Shown here piece by piece: positions 9,577-18,259 of a stretch of 46,522 bases of DNA. The notes under the pieces are model-generated. The model did not search any database. It saw only the letters and a list, made by a program, of their open reading frames with translations, and was not told the DNA's origin. The first letter of the stretch is position 1. The number at the start of each line of letters is the position of its first letter. The translations under genes and the position numbers were made by a program. The DNA is from Sinomicrobium oceani (GTDB lineage: Bacteria > Bacteroidota > Bacteroidia > Flavobacteriales > Flavobacteriaceae): positions 1 through 46,522 of the forward strand of contig NZ_FPJE01000031.1 of assembly GCF_900119185.1 (NCBI RefSeq). The letters are read 5' to 3'.

Positions 9577-9757
9577 AATCTTTTATTTTTTTTTAATGGA
9601 TGGACAAATCATCAAATCGATCTCACCCGGTTATTTTGATATATAAATATATTTTGCTGCAAGCTATTCCTTTAGCTCCCATTAAAAGAACAAATCATCA
9701 TACTTTCTTAACTATACGAGTACACATCGCGGTATCTTTTTCCTATCCCGATCTCCG

Positions 9758-9997
9758 TTATTCGTTTTTCACTTCATGAACCTGAAGGAAGTAATGCATA
9801 AAACAGATTTCATTGAGCTGTTCAATAGCTCGTTTCCCGTCTATACGCTCTCGTATGCTGAGATATCCGTATCCGAGATTACGTCCTTCTGCATCCGAAT
9901 AAAGCTCAATACTCAGTACTTTGCCAAATTGTATAAACAAATTATATACATCCTTTTTCGTAGTATTCGGATGCAGATTCCCTACATAGATTTCCAT
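9758..9997 (-). CDS. RRM-domain RNA-binding protein
   Basis: 79 residues, essentially one RNA recognition motif. RNP2 is IYVGNL (residues 3-8) and RNP1 is RNLGYGYLSI (about 40-49), slightly degenerate because the usual aromatic of RGFGFV is partly kept as GYGYL. Such small glycine-poor RRM proteins occur in cyanobacteria and Bacteroidota and bind single-stranded RNA, often with cold-induced expression. The next gene rightward is a cold-shock protein read on the other strand. A tail of about ten residues follows the domain. Confidence 0.85.
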   Translation of the reverse strand: MEIYVGNLHPNTTKKDVYNLFIQFGKVLSIELYSDAEGRNLGYGYLSIRERIDGKRAIEQLNEICFMHYFLQVHEVKNE

Positions 9998-10252
9998 AAT
10001 ATGATTTTTTGCTAAAGGGTAGCTGGAATAGCAAGGGCTGAAAAGAATCAGTGAAGCGATGGCAGTAACCGATTAAAAATTCTGTCACTAAAGGTACGAT
10101 TAATAAACCGGATAACCATCATCTCTTCCGCTCCACAACGATTTATTTCTTAATATTCACCGCTAATTTCCCGTTCAGAGGCTTTCAGGCCCCATATTAG
10201 GCGTCATAAAAAATAAATTCAATAAAAAAAACTGAAAACCAAATATTTACAT

Positions 10253-10260
10253 TACCTTTG
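10253..10260 (+). promoter_or_regulatory. -7 promoter element of the first cold-shock gene
   Basis: TACCTTTG matches the Bacteroidota -7 consensus TAnnTTTG, 20 nt before the ATG at 10280. The leader would therefore be very short. No good -33 TTTG was found at the ideal distance. Confidence 0.55.
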
Positions 10261-10279
10261 ACCCAATATTTTTCATATC

Positions 10280-10471
10280 ATGAACAAAGGAACAGTAAAA
10301 TTTTTTAATGACACCAAAGGATATGGTTTCATTACCCCGGAAGACGGCGGAGAAGATGTATTTGTACATACATCAGGATTAAACAACAACATTCGTGAGA
10401 ACGACGAGGTTACTTACGAAGTAGAAAGAGGTAAAAAAGGCCTTAATGCAGTAAATGTCACAGTGATTTAA
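10280..10471 (+). CDS. Cold-shock protein (CspA family)
   Basis: 63 residues, a single cold-shock domain. RNP1 is KGYGFITPE (about 13-21) and RNP2 is DVFVHTSGL (about 26-34). These small beta-barrel proteins bind single-stranded RNA and DNA and melt RNA structure. The sequence is close to the protein at 13433-13627, so the two are paralogues. A Rho-independent terminator follows 30 bp downstream, making this a monocistronic unit. Confidence 0.95.
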   Translation: MNKGTVKFFNDTKGYGFITPEDGGEDVFVHTSGLNNNIRENDEVTYEVERGKKGLNAVNVTVI

Positions 10472-10501
10472 ATATAAATTGTACTTGTCATATTATTGTC
10501 T

Positions 10502-10536
10502 GCCACCCGTCCATCCTGTCCGGGTGGCTTTTTTTT
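10502..10536 (+). terminator. Rho-independent terminator of the cold-shock gene
   Basis: GCCACCCG (10502-10509) pairs with CGGGTGGC (10521-10528), and eight T residues follow directly. It ends the csp transcript. Confidence 0.85.
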
Positions 10537-10797
10537 ATATACCTATTAAGCTTCATCAATCTTTTCTGTTTTTTTAGACCGTTATCCCAATTATAAGCCC
10601 TATATTTATAGGATATTACACTTTTTGAAATACTTTTCTTTTATCCCGGCCTATACGGTTGTTATTCCATACAGAGCCTTGTTTTTTATACGTTTCCAGG
10701 TACGGTGATCCCCCCCGACAGCCAGGTAACCACTTTTAAATACCCTACGGATTAGTCCGTTTTACTTTCAATTCACACCTTACAACAACGCCTGTTT
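10537..10797. other. Intergenic leader before the sigma factor gene
   Basis: About 260 bp between the csp terminator and the sigma gene. It is AT-rich and holds no plausible frame; no clear TAnnTTTG promoter was identified. Confidence 0.4.
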
Positions 10798-11667
10798 ATG
10801 AGACAATTAAAAATATCCCGTCAGATTACCAATAGAAAAGATACCACACTGGACAAATACCTGCAGGATATCTCCAAAATTCCCTTGTTAAGCAATGAGG
10901 AAGAGGTTGTTCTTTCCGAAAAAATACAAAGTGGCGACCCCTATGCACTTAAAAACCTGGTCAATGCCAACCTGAGATTTGTAGTATCGGTAGCCAAACA
11001 ATATCAATATCAGGGCCTCCCGCTACCCGACCTTATCAATGAAGGTAACCTGGGGCTAATCAAGTCTGCCGAACGATTTGATCCTACCCGCGGATTCAAA
11101 TTTATCTCTTATGCCGTATGGTGGATACGACAGTCCATGATGCAGGCTATCAACGAGAATTCGAGGATGGTAAGGCTACCGTTGAATAAAATAGGAGTGA
11201 TCAGCAAAATTAAACAGGCCACCGCATTCCTGGAGCAGACTCTTGAGCGTAAACCTTCACCGGAAGAAATATCCGAATTTATACAGGTAAGCCTCTCCGA
11301 AATCGAAACCTGTATCGAAAACTCCGGAATAAACCTGTCTCTCGATGCCCCTCTTCAAGACGATGAGCAGCACAGAGACAGCCTGTATGCCGTTATCGAG
11401 TATACGGACAGTCCCGGCCCCGATGCCAACCTGCTCAATGTATCACTACGTTCGGACATTGCCAACCTGCTCAATGTTTTATCGCCCAGGGAAAAACAGG
11501 TGATGGTCCTGTTTTACGGACTTCAGGGTACTGCTCCCATAAGACTGGAAGACATTGCCCTGTCTATGGACCTTACCCGGGAGCGGGTACGCCAGATAAA
11601 AAGTAACGCTCTGAGCAGGCTTAAGACATCGCATATCTCAGATTCATTGCTTAAATACCTCGGCTGA
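10798..11667 (+). CDS. RpoD/SigA-type RNA polymerase sigma-70 factor (primary-like, probably a paralogue)
   Basis: 289 residues, the short form of Bacteroidota RpoD without region 1.1. Region 1.2 (TLDKYLQDISKIPLLS), region 2 (NLRFVVSVAKQYQ, LPDLINEGNLGLIKSAERFD, FKFISYAVWWIRQS), region 3 and region 4 (LSPREKQVMVLFYGL, LTRERVRQIKSNALSRLK) are all present. Compared with the housekeeping flavobacterial RpoD as I remember it, region 4 and the linker differ (for example VLFYGLQGTAPIRLEDIA), so this is likely a second, alternative copy. Its place between cold-shock and helicase genes suggests a stress role, which is inference. Confidence 0.9.
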   Translation: MRQLKISRQITNRKDTTLDKYLQDISKIPLLSNEEEVVLSEKIQSGDPYALKNLVNANLRFVVSVAKQYQYQGLPLPDLINEGNLGLIKSAERFDPTRGFKFISYAVWWIRQSMMQAINENSRMVRLPLNKIGVISKIKQATAFLEQTLERKPSPEEISEFIQVSLSEIETCIENSGINLSLDAPLQDDEQHRDSLYAVIEYTDSPGPDANLLNVSLRSDIANLLNVLSPREKQVMVLFYGLQGTAPIRLEDIALSMDLTRERVRQIKSNALSRLKTSHISDSLLKYLG

Positions 11668-11803
11668 CAGTCCCGCATAACCATACCTGTTACGGATGCT
11701 TTTTTACAAATAAGAACCTGAACCACATCAGGTTACACTTCCTGCACTACCCTTTTTTCAATAAAAACGTATAAAAACCACCTCTTTATCAAAAATATTG
11801 TTA

Positions 11804-11811
11804 TACCTTTG
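11804..11811 (+). promoter_or_regulatory. Putative promoter of the DEAD-box helicase operon
   Basis: TACCTTTG matches TAnnTTTG and is the only good match between the sigma gene and the helicase. Use of this site would give a leader of about 400 nt. Confidence 0.45.
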
Positions 11812-12226
11812 CCAGGACTTTATTATAGTCACGATCATTATTTTATAAAGTTTAGTTGTAATATTGCACTTGACAGGTATCCGTTTAAGTGGAAACTACA
11901 TAGTCTCCTTCTTCATAACATTACTTTCTCATTTTCGTAATCCACAAAATTTACTCTTATAGAATAGTAAATGCTTTTCGGAGAAAAGCGTGGTAACATG
12001 GTGTTAAAATTTAAATCCCTTTTATTAAAAAGTCGTATTACCCATCCTTCCCGTTCCTTTTTGCAGTTACTGCAAATGGTTTGTTATTTCCCGGTTTTCC
12101 GAAAATAGCAGCACTGCCAAGCGGGGAGATGCTACGATCTTATGGCAGATTTCGGGAGGATAGCGCTATCCTTTGGGCTGAAGCTTCCATAAAGCTCGTA
12201 AAAATACTTCGCAAAAACAGTTCGAA
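11812..12226 (+). ncRNA. Long structured 5' leader of the helicase gene (candidate cis-regulatory RNA)
   Basis: No gene fits in this stretch. Several clean hairpins can be drawn: GCTTTTC/GAAAAGC with a three-base loop near 11972-11988, TTTGCAG/CTGCAAA near 12060-12076, and the 14-bp palindrome GGATAGCGCTATCC at about 12157-12170. Long structured leaders are known from cold-shock helicase and csp mRNAs in other bacteria. Whether this one is an RNA thermosensor is inference. Confidence 0.4.
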
Positions 12227-13414
12227 ATGAATTACAAAAAAAAGATAAATACCAAAAATACATCGGTAAAAAGAAGACCTCCCGTAAAGAAGGGCAAGGC
12301 TTCTTCTCTAAGTCCGCAAGACCTTTTACAGCATACCAGTAAACTCCCGGAACCCTCTGCCGTTCCTTTTGTAGCAAAGCAGGCTTATGCCGAGATGGAC
12401 CTTCATCCCATGCTGCTAAAAAACCTGCAGAGAAAGGGATACACTCACCCTACCGAGATCCAGGAAAAAACACTGATATCTCTGGTCAACGGAGACAACC
12501 TCATAGGTATCGCTTCTACCGGAACCGGAAAAACAGGGGCCTTCCTTATCCCTATCGTACAGCAATTGCTCACAACCCCGAATACACGCTACCTCGTTGT
12601 TGTTCCGACACGCGAACTTGCCTTACAGGTTCATGAGGAATTCCAGCAGCTCAACCGGAGTTTCGGATTTTCATCGGTATGCTTTATAGGAGGGACCAGT
12701 GTGGGTAAAGATGTGGCAAAAGCGCGCCACAAGAATCACCTCATTATCAGCACACCGGGAAGGTTACTCGACCTGGTGGGGCAAAAAGCCCTGAGGCTGC
12801 AAAATATCAGCGGGCTTGTCCTGGACGAATTCGACCGTATGCTCGATATGGGTTTCATACAGAGTGTACAAACCATCGTATCCCTGATGACATCGCGCAA
12901 ACAGACCATGTTGTTCTCCGCTACCATAAAACCGGGGCAGGAAAAACTGATCCATGATATCGTTCCCGGCGCCCTGACCGTAAAGGCCAGTAGCGGAACC
13001 GAATCGAGCAGTAACGTAAAGCAGAATATGATTAAGGTATCGGATGGCGAAAACAAGTTTGATGTCCTTCATAACCTGCTCAAGGAAAGTTCTTTTAAAA
13101 AGGTGATCCTTTTTGCCGAAACCAAAAGAACCGTAGATAAAATAAACAAACAACTGGCAAAAGCCGGAATACACTCCGATGTTATTCACGGTAACAAATC
13201 GCAAAACTACCGTACCCGTGCCATCACACTTTTCAAGTCGGGCAAGATCCGGGTACTGGTGGCTACCGATGTTGCCGCACGAGGTATCGATGTAGATAAC
13301 GTAACTCATGTTATCAACTACCAGATGCCCCAGTCCATAGACAGTTATATTCATCGTATAGGAAGAACAGGCCGTGCCGGAAAACAAGGAATGGCCTATA
13401 CATTTATTAATTAA
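12227..13414 (+). CDS. DEAD-box ATP-dependent RNA helicase
   Basis: 395 residues. Basic N-tail (1-60), Q motif (YTHPTEIQ), motif I ASTGTGKTG, Ia PTRELA, Ib TPGRLLD, II LDEFDRML, III FSATI, then V VATDVAARGIDV and VI HRIGRTGRAG. Motif II reads DEFD instead of DEAD, a tolerated but unusual variant. The protein stops about 11 residues after motif VI, so the usual RhlE or CsdA C-terminal RNA-binding tail is missing. It unwinds short RNA duplexes, for example in ribosome assembly or mRNA decay. A cold-shock gene starts 18 bp downstream, surely in the same transcript. Confidence 0.93.
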   Translation: MNYKKKINTKNTSVKRRPPVKKGKASSLSPQDLLQHTSKLPEPSAVPFVAKQAYAEMDLHPMLLKNLQRKGYTHPTEIQEKTLISLVNGDNLIGIASTGTGKTGAFLIPIVQQLLTTPNTRYLVVVPTRELALQVHEEFQQLNRSFGFSSVCFIGGTSVGKDVAKARHKNHLIISTPGRLLDLVGQKALRLQNISGLVLDEFDRMLDMGFIQSVQTIVSLMTSRKQTMLFSATIKPGQEKLIHDIVPGALTVKASSGTESSSNVKQNMIKVSDGENKFDVLHNLLKESSFKKVILFAETKRTVDKINKQLAKAGIHSDVIHGNKSQNYRTRAITLFKSGKIRVLVATDVAARGIDVDNVTHVINYQMPQSIDSYIHRIGRTGRAGKQGMAYTFIN

Positions 13415-13432
13415 TTATAAGATCATAGTATT

Positions 13433-13627
13433 ATGCAAAAAGGAACAGTTAAATTTTTCAACACCGAAAAAGGTTTTGGTTTTATTACTCCCGAAGACGA
13501 TTCACAGGATGTATTTGTACACTACACCGGCCTCATTGACGAAGTGAGAGAAAATGACAAGGTACAGTTTGAAACCACCATGGGAAAACGCGGCATAAAT
13601 GCCGTAAACGTAGAAGTTCTGGACTAA
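13433..13627 (+). CDS. Cold-shock protein (CspA family)
   Basis: 64 residues, one cold-shock domain with RNP1 KGFGFITPE and RNP2 DVFVHYTGL. Starts 18 bp after the helicase stop codon, so helicase and RNA chaperone are made together; this fits joint work on structured RNA at low temperature. It is a paralogue of the protein at 10280-10471. Confidence 0.95.
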   Translation: MQKGTVKFFNTEKGFGFITPEDDSQDVFVHYTGLIDEVRENDKVQFETTMGKRGINAVNVEVLD

Positions 13628-13644
13628 GCGCCACACATCTCAAC

Positions 13645-13710
13645 GACTGCCCGGATACCCGTTGGTCCCGATGTCTGTAAAGACCGGGATTGGGTATTAT
13701 CCGGGCAGTC
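13645..13710. other. 66-nt extended hairpin after the helicase-csp operon
   Basis: GACTGCCCGGATA (13645-13657) is perfectly complementary to TATCCGGGCAGTC (13698-13710). The interior continues with TACCC/GGGTA, TCCCG/CGGGA and TCT/AGA pairs. There is no T-run on either side, so this is not a standard terminator; RNA 3'-end protection or a palindromic repeat unit are options. Confidence 0.6.
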
Positions 13711-13914
13711 GCTACCGGGATGTTTATCGATATTTTCCGGTGTAGAGAGCCTGAGCCCCCTTCTCCTTTTAACTCCGGTAAAATAAGACCTGCTTTGCCA
13801 TCCATAAACCATACCCTAACGTCATTATTTTTTCGTTTCTTGAGTCCGGAATAATTATTCCACAACTTTTATACGTTATATTTATGGCCTGGTATATTAA
13901 ATTATAAAGCTTAT

Positions 13915-15432
13915 ATGTCATCAACTTCATCCGTATCCTCCAACGAACTGCCTTTCGGACAGTTTCTACGAAATTTCGAGAACTCGCTGGATACTATTTT
14001 CAACAAGACAGCCGACATCAACCAACTCAGTCTTTCCCGCGGTTTACCCGCGCATATCTGGAAAGAGATCATGGCCCTGAAACCTTTGTCCGTAGCCATA
14101 CCACAAACTTACGGAGGCCGTGGAGTTTCGGTCAAGGAATGTCTGGGGATACTTTCTGCAGCTTCTTACCAGTCGCTGCCCCTGTCGCTTACCTTTGGTA
14201 TTAACATAGCCCTTTTTCTGGAACCTTTTGCCAAGTATGCCACGGAAGACCTGAAGCCGGAAGTCTATAAGAATTTTATGGAAAACGGTGCCATGGGAGG
14301 CCTTATGATTACCGAGCCCGGCTACGGGAGCGACGCCCTCAACATGAAAACCAGTCATACCCGCGCAGGAGACGACTATCACATACAGGGATTAAAACAC
14401 TGGCAGGGTCTTACCGGAATGGCCGACTACTGGCTCATTACCTGCCGCGGACAAAACGAAAAGGGAGAACTCTCCCGCGATATCGACTTTTTTGTCGCTG
14501 ACGAATCCAAAGAACAACAAAAAATCAAAGTCCTGGAATATTACGATAATGCCGGGCTATATATGATCCCTTACGGGAAAAACGAAATAAATATCCGTGT
14601 ACCGGAAAAAAACAAACTGCAACCACCCTCTACCGGCCTTAAGATGATGCTCGATATCCTGCACCGTAGCCGTATGCAGTTTCCGGGCATGGCTATGGGC
14701 TTCCTGCGAAGACTTATGGAAGATGCCATAGCACACTGCCAGCACCGGGTGGTAGGCAACACCAATCTCTTTGCCATGGACCAGGTGCAGTACCAGCTAT
14801 CGCGTATGCAATCGTCTTTTACCATCTGCTCTGCCATGTGTGCCAAAAGTGTAAAAATAAGCGGTATAGACCATGAGCTGGCTACTTCGGGGCTCAAAGC
14901 CAATGTCATGAAAGCCCTGGTTACCGACCTCATGCAGGATGCCGCCCAGACCTATGTACAACTTTCGGGCGCCAAAGGATACCGTATCAGTCATATCGGC
15001 GGGCGCGGTATTATGGACAGCCGTCCTTTCCGTATCTTCGAAGGCTCCAACGAAATGCTCTATACCCAGATCTCCGATATGATCCTCAGGGAAATGCGCA
15101 AGAGCAAAATAAACGATATGGCCACATTTGCCGCCGGTAAAGAAGCCACGAAGATGGCTGCCGATGTCTTTAAAAAAGAACTCAACTTTTCGGTAAGCGG
15201 TACATTGCCGCAACGACAATCTATAGACCTCGGTAAAATCATGGCACGTGTACTGGCCATAAACTTTGTACTGGAACTCCATAACGACGGGTTCAACCGC
15301 GAGCTTACCGACAACTGTATCGAAGTCATGCGGGAAGAAATATCCATATTGCGCCACACCATGCATAACCACGCGGGTACCCGGGCACTGGATGACTATC
15401 AGGATAAAAGCAACTGGATGGACTTCGTATAA
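13915..15432 (+). CDS. Acyl-CoA dehydrogenase family protein
   Basis: 505 residues, longer than the usual ~380. The N-terminal helical domain (about 1-130), the middle beta domain (MITEPGYGSDALNMKT near 135, with FAD-binding residues) and the C-terminal helical domain with RIFEGSNEMLY near 370, containing the usual region of the catalytic base, are all present. About 120 extra residues at the C-terminus form a further helical part. These flavoenzymes introduce a double bond in acyl-CoA. No other beta-oxidation gene is nearby, so the substrate is open; the cold-shock context could hint at lipid remodelling, which is inference. Confidence 0.88.
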   Translation: MSSTSSVSSNELPFGQFLRNFENSLDTIFNKTADINQLSLSRGLPAHIWKEIMALKPLSVAIPQTYGGRGVSVKECLGILSAASYQSLPLSLTFGINIALFLEPFAKYATEDLKPEVYKNFMENGAMGGLMITEPGYGSDALNMKTSHTRAGDDYHIQGLKHWQGLTGMADYWLITCRGQNEKGELSRDIDFFVADESKEQQKIKVLEYYDNAGLYMIPYGKNEINIRVPEKNKLQPPSTGLKMMLDILHRSRMQFPGMAMGFLRRLMEDAIAHCQHRVVGNTNLFAMDQVQYQLSRMQSSFTICSAMCAKSVKISGIDHELATSGLKANVMKALVTDLMQDAAQTYVQLSGAKGYRISHIGGRGIMDSRPFRIFEGSNEMLYTQISDMILREMRKSKINDMATFAAGKEATKMAADVFKKELNFSVSGTLPQRQSIDLGKIMARVLAINFVLELHNDGFNRELTDNCIEVMREEISILRHTMHNHAGTRALDDYQDKSNWMDFV

Positions 15433-15462
15433 TAACGTCGTCGACATTAAATCACATCATAT

Positions 15463-15510
15463 AAAAAAAGCCTGCACCACCCCCCTTAAGGAAATGGTGC
15501 AGGCTTTTTT
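15463..15510. terminator. Bidirectional Rho-independent terminator
   Basis: A-run plus GCCTGCACCA (to 15479) pairs with TGGTGCAGGC plus T-run (15495-15510). It lies between the converging acyl-CoA dehydrogenase gene and the minus-strand cold-shock-domain gene and can serve both. Confidence 0.85.
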
Positions 15511-15532
15511 ATATTAAACCTGTCGGCGGGTG

Positions 15533-15970
15533 TTAATCCATTTTTTCTACGCGAATGGCACTGTATCCCTTGGGGGTTCTTTCGGCTACAAACACCACCT
15601 TATCACGTTCGGAAATATCGTCCATAAACCTGTTCTGGTGTGCAAAAACGGTATCACCGGTAATATCATCTTTTATAAATCCGAATCCCTTCCTGTCAAA
15701 AAAAGATATCAGGACACCGGTGCGTTGTGTATGGGTATCGAAAGAAGAAGACTCTACATGTTCCTGGTTTTCTTCTCTGCTTTCCTTCTGGGGCTCCTGC
15801 CCGGGAGGTGTAGCACTCAGGTTTCCCCTTTCATCGACATAGGCAATCATGCTTTCAAAGCCTTTACCTTTGTTGTTACTCGTTTTACGCTCTTCCCTTT
15901 TACGGACTTTGTCCTGTTTTTTCTTTGCTTTTTTCTTAGCATTTTCTTTTTTGAAGAAGGAGTCTGCCAT
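15533..15970 (-). CDS. Cold-shock-domain protein with long basic N-terminal tail
   Basis: 145 residues. The first 40 are a charged lysine/arginine/glutamate segment (FFKKENAKKKAKKKQDK), likely an extended or coiled RNA-binding arm. A low-complexity linker with many E, Q and S runs to about 82, and a cold-shock domain follows with RNP1 KGFGFIKDD and RNP2 DTVFAHQNRF. This architecture is common in Flavobacteriia. It probably binds ribosomal or messenger RNA. It is convergent with the acyl-CoA dehydrogenase gene. Confidence 0.9.
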   Translation of the reverse strand: MADSFFKKENAKKKAKKKQDKVRKREERKTSNNKGKGFESMIAYVDERGNLSATPPGQEPQKESREENQEHVESSSFDTHTQRTGVLISFFDRKGFGFIKDDITGDTVFAHQNRFMDDISERDKVVFVAERTPKGYSAIRVEKMD

Positions 15971-16630
15971 ATTATATCTTTTAAGTTACTATGTGTTTTG
16001 TACGGTCTGCCCGTCAAAGCGTTATTGGTCCCGTTGCAGCCATGTCCCGTTCCGAAAAACCATTACAAAGACAGTATTATCGCTTATTGGTATATTCCTC
16101 ATATCCGGATTGCAGGAAATACCATACTTGTCATATAACCAGAATGATCCGGGGCTTGCAGGTCATATATGTTATCATTCCGGTACATTCCCGGAATTTC
16201 CATTCATCCGTATATTCTTCGGAGAAGCGACAGCTGTATAGCAAAGACTGAAATATGCCGTAGTAGCCGGCATCAGAAAAGGCATTGGCAGGAGCCGGAA
16301 ATCCATTTGACTGTAAAGGTACAACTATTTCTGTTCATAGCCATGGGAAGATGGAGGGAGTTGACACGATCAGATTCAGGAGGTTGGATTTACGGCTTAG
16401 ACTATAGGATTATTGACAAAATATTGTAATTCGAAATTTGGATTTAGCGCTATAGTTTATAAAATATCTTGTAAAATCACAGCCGCTACCACCACCGCTA
16501 AGTTTCCATTGTCTTAACACAAGTTTAGATTTTCATGAAAAATATTATCCAAAAGCAATGCCCGCTTTGTATATTTATTATAATTTGAAGAGGTAAAAAC
16601 CTTATTAACGACCAATAACCAATCGGGACC
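15971..16630. other. 660-bp intergenic region
   Basis: Separates the divergent cold-shock-domain gene and the 16631 gene. No long coherent frame, no hairpin terminator and no repeat shared with the rest of the window were found. It becomes AT-rich towards the right and must hold both promoters; I could not fix them. Confidence 0.4.
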
Positions 16631-17329
16631 ATGAAATATAAGATAAAAATACCAACCCCCTGCTATGAGAAGTGGGATAACATGTCGCCTACAGAGAAAG
16701 GCAGGTTTTGTTCGAATTGTCATAAAGAGGTATTGGACTACACCCGAGTATCCAATAACCAACTGGCCGGACTCTTAAATGGTAATCAAAAAATATGTGG
16801 TAAATTCAGACCGGAACAACTCAACACGGATATTTCCATTTCCAAAAAGAAAAGACATTGGAATATAAGTATGCTTTTGGGTTTATCAGCTTTCTTATTT
16901 GTCTCCAGACCTGTATATGGACAAGATAAACCTAAAGAAGAGATCACAAAAATAAACCCACTATATCATCCTCAAGAAAAAGATTTTATACCTACTAATA
17001 ATGAAGAGATATTAATTACAGGACAGGTATATGACGAAAACGGAGGTATTCCGGATGTACATGTTGCGTTAAAAGATCACTCATACGGTACTAAAACCAA
17101 TATGGACGGAATATTTGCAATACATATTAAAAAAGAAATATGGTCTCAAGAACCAACTCTTGTATTTTCTGCTCTCGGATATGAAAAGCAAGAGGTTAAA
17201 CTCAATGAAAAATCAGATTTTATAAAAATCGAACTGGTAGAAGATACTGCTCTTATGGGTGAAGTTATTATTATAAGAAAACAGAATATTTTCGAAAAAA
17301 TAGGGCGCTTATTCAGAAAGAAGCAATAA
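16631..17329 (+). CDS. Membrane-anchored protein with N-terminal four-Cys motif and carboxypeptidase-regulatory-like domain
   Basis: 232 residues. Residues 11-56 hold C-x15-C-x2-C ... C in the context CYEKWDNM...GRFCSNCHKEVLDYT, a zinc-ribbon-like head recurrent in Bacteroidota. A hydrophobic helix at about 79-97 (ISMLLGLSAFLFV) is followed by a periplasmic linker and a CarboxypepD_reg/TonB-plug-like beta domain at about 125-200 (ITGQVYDENGGIPDVHVALKD). The tail is basic. The layout suggests a cytoplasmic metal-binding or sensing head joined to a periplasmic beta-sandwich. Function unknown; the gene stands alone. Confidence 0.75.
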   Translation: MKYKIKIPTPCYEKWDNMSPTEKGRFCSNCHKEVLDYTRVSNNQLAGLLNGNQKICGKFRPEQLNTDISISKKKRHWNISMLLGLSAFLFVSRPVYGQDKPKEEITKINPLYHPQEKDFIPTNNEEILITGQVYDENGGIPDVHVALKDHSYGTKTNMDGIFAIHIKKEIWSQEPTLVFSALGYEKQEVKLNEKSDFIKIELVEDTALMGEVIIIRKQNIFEKIGRLFRKKQ

Positions 17330-17578
17330 AGATTCTTAACTCGGAAGATCTCATCTATACACCTGTATTCCTGGCTATTGCCACCTATTGGTTTCGGTTA
17401 TCTGCTGAACTTATAATACATGAACTTAGCATCGGACTATCATGTTGCCGGTAATCGCTCTATCCTGCTTCCCCCCTGCCCTTACCCGCCCGGATCATAG
17501 CGGTGTATCTACCGGGTACTAACCTTGGGGTTACCATTATTTTACACGGCAAAACCTGTCTATACTAAACTTAACTCC

Positions 17579-17586
17579 TACATTTG
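17579..17586 (+). promoter_or_regulatory. -7 promoter element of the nitroreductase gene
   Basis: TACATTTG fits TAnnTTTG, 31 nt before the chosen ATG at 17618. It lies downstream of an in-frame upstream ATG (17525), which supports the shorter start. Confidence 0.5.
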
Positions 17587-17617
17587 TGTACGTAACTCTT
17601 TAAAACCATATTGTATA

Positions 17618-18250
17618 ATGAGCCTTATAGATGACCTGCAATGGCGATATGCCACAAAAAAAATGAACGGGGAAACCATATCCCGCGAAAAACTGGATTA
17701 TATTCTCGAAGCGGCACGCCTTGCTCCTTCTTCTTCGGGGATTCAACCCTACCGGATTTTTGTAATCGCTAACCGGGAACTTCTGGAGAAAATAAAACCT
17801 GTGGCCATGAATCAAAGCCAGATCACCGATTGTTCACATCTACTGGTTTTTGCGGCATGGGACGGGTACAGTCTGGAGCGTATTACCGAAGTATTCAATT
17901 ACACCCTGGAACAGCGTGGCCTGCCCCAGGATACCATGGACGATTATAAAAACAATCTCTGGAGCCTCTACGAACCTCTCGGAAAGGAGTGGCACGCACA
18001 GCATGCTGCCAAACAGAGCTATATTGCCCTGGGGATGGCCCTTGCTGCGGCCGCAGAACAAAAGGTAGATGCTACTCCTATGGAAGGCTTTGATAACCAG
18101 GCCATGGACAAAGTCCTTGAACTGGAAAAATATAACCTGAAGAGTACGGCCATTATGGCCGTGGGCTACCGGGACGCCGAAAATGACTGGCTGGCACCTA
18201 TGAAAAAGGTCAGGACCCCGAAAGAGGATTTTATTGTAGAAATAGCATAA
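17618..18250 (+). CDS. NAD(P)H-dependent nitroreductase/oxidoreductase (NfsB-like)
   Basis: 210 residues from ATG 17618. The MSLIDDLQWRYATKKMNGE start and the FMN phosphate-binding segment AARLAPSSSGIQPYRIFV (about 30-47) are classic for the family, as are ALGMALAAAAEQKVDATPMEGF and AVGYRDAENDW. These FMN enzymes reduce nitroaromatics and quinones with NAD(P)H. The upstream ATG at 17525 would add 31 residues unlike the family and lies upstream of the promoter motif. A copy of repeat family 2 follows 10 bp after the stop. Confidence 0.92.
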   Translation: MSLIDDLQWRYATKKMNGETISREKLDYILEAARLAPSSSGIQPYRIFVIANRELLEKIKPVAMNQSQITDCSHLLVFAAWDGYSLERITEVFNYTLEQRGLPQDTMDDYKNNLWSLYEPLGKEWHAQHAAKQSYIALGMALAAAAEQKVDATPMEGFDNQAMDKVLELEKYNLKSTAIMAVGYRDAENDWLAPMKKVRTPKEDFIVEIA

Positions 18251-18259
18251 GGCAATTCC

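Noticed and set aside
14797-15447. 216-codon minus-strand frame opposite the acyl-CoA dehydrogenase
   Set aside because: Antisense shadow; the plus-strand protein carries all family motifs.
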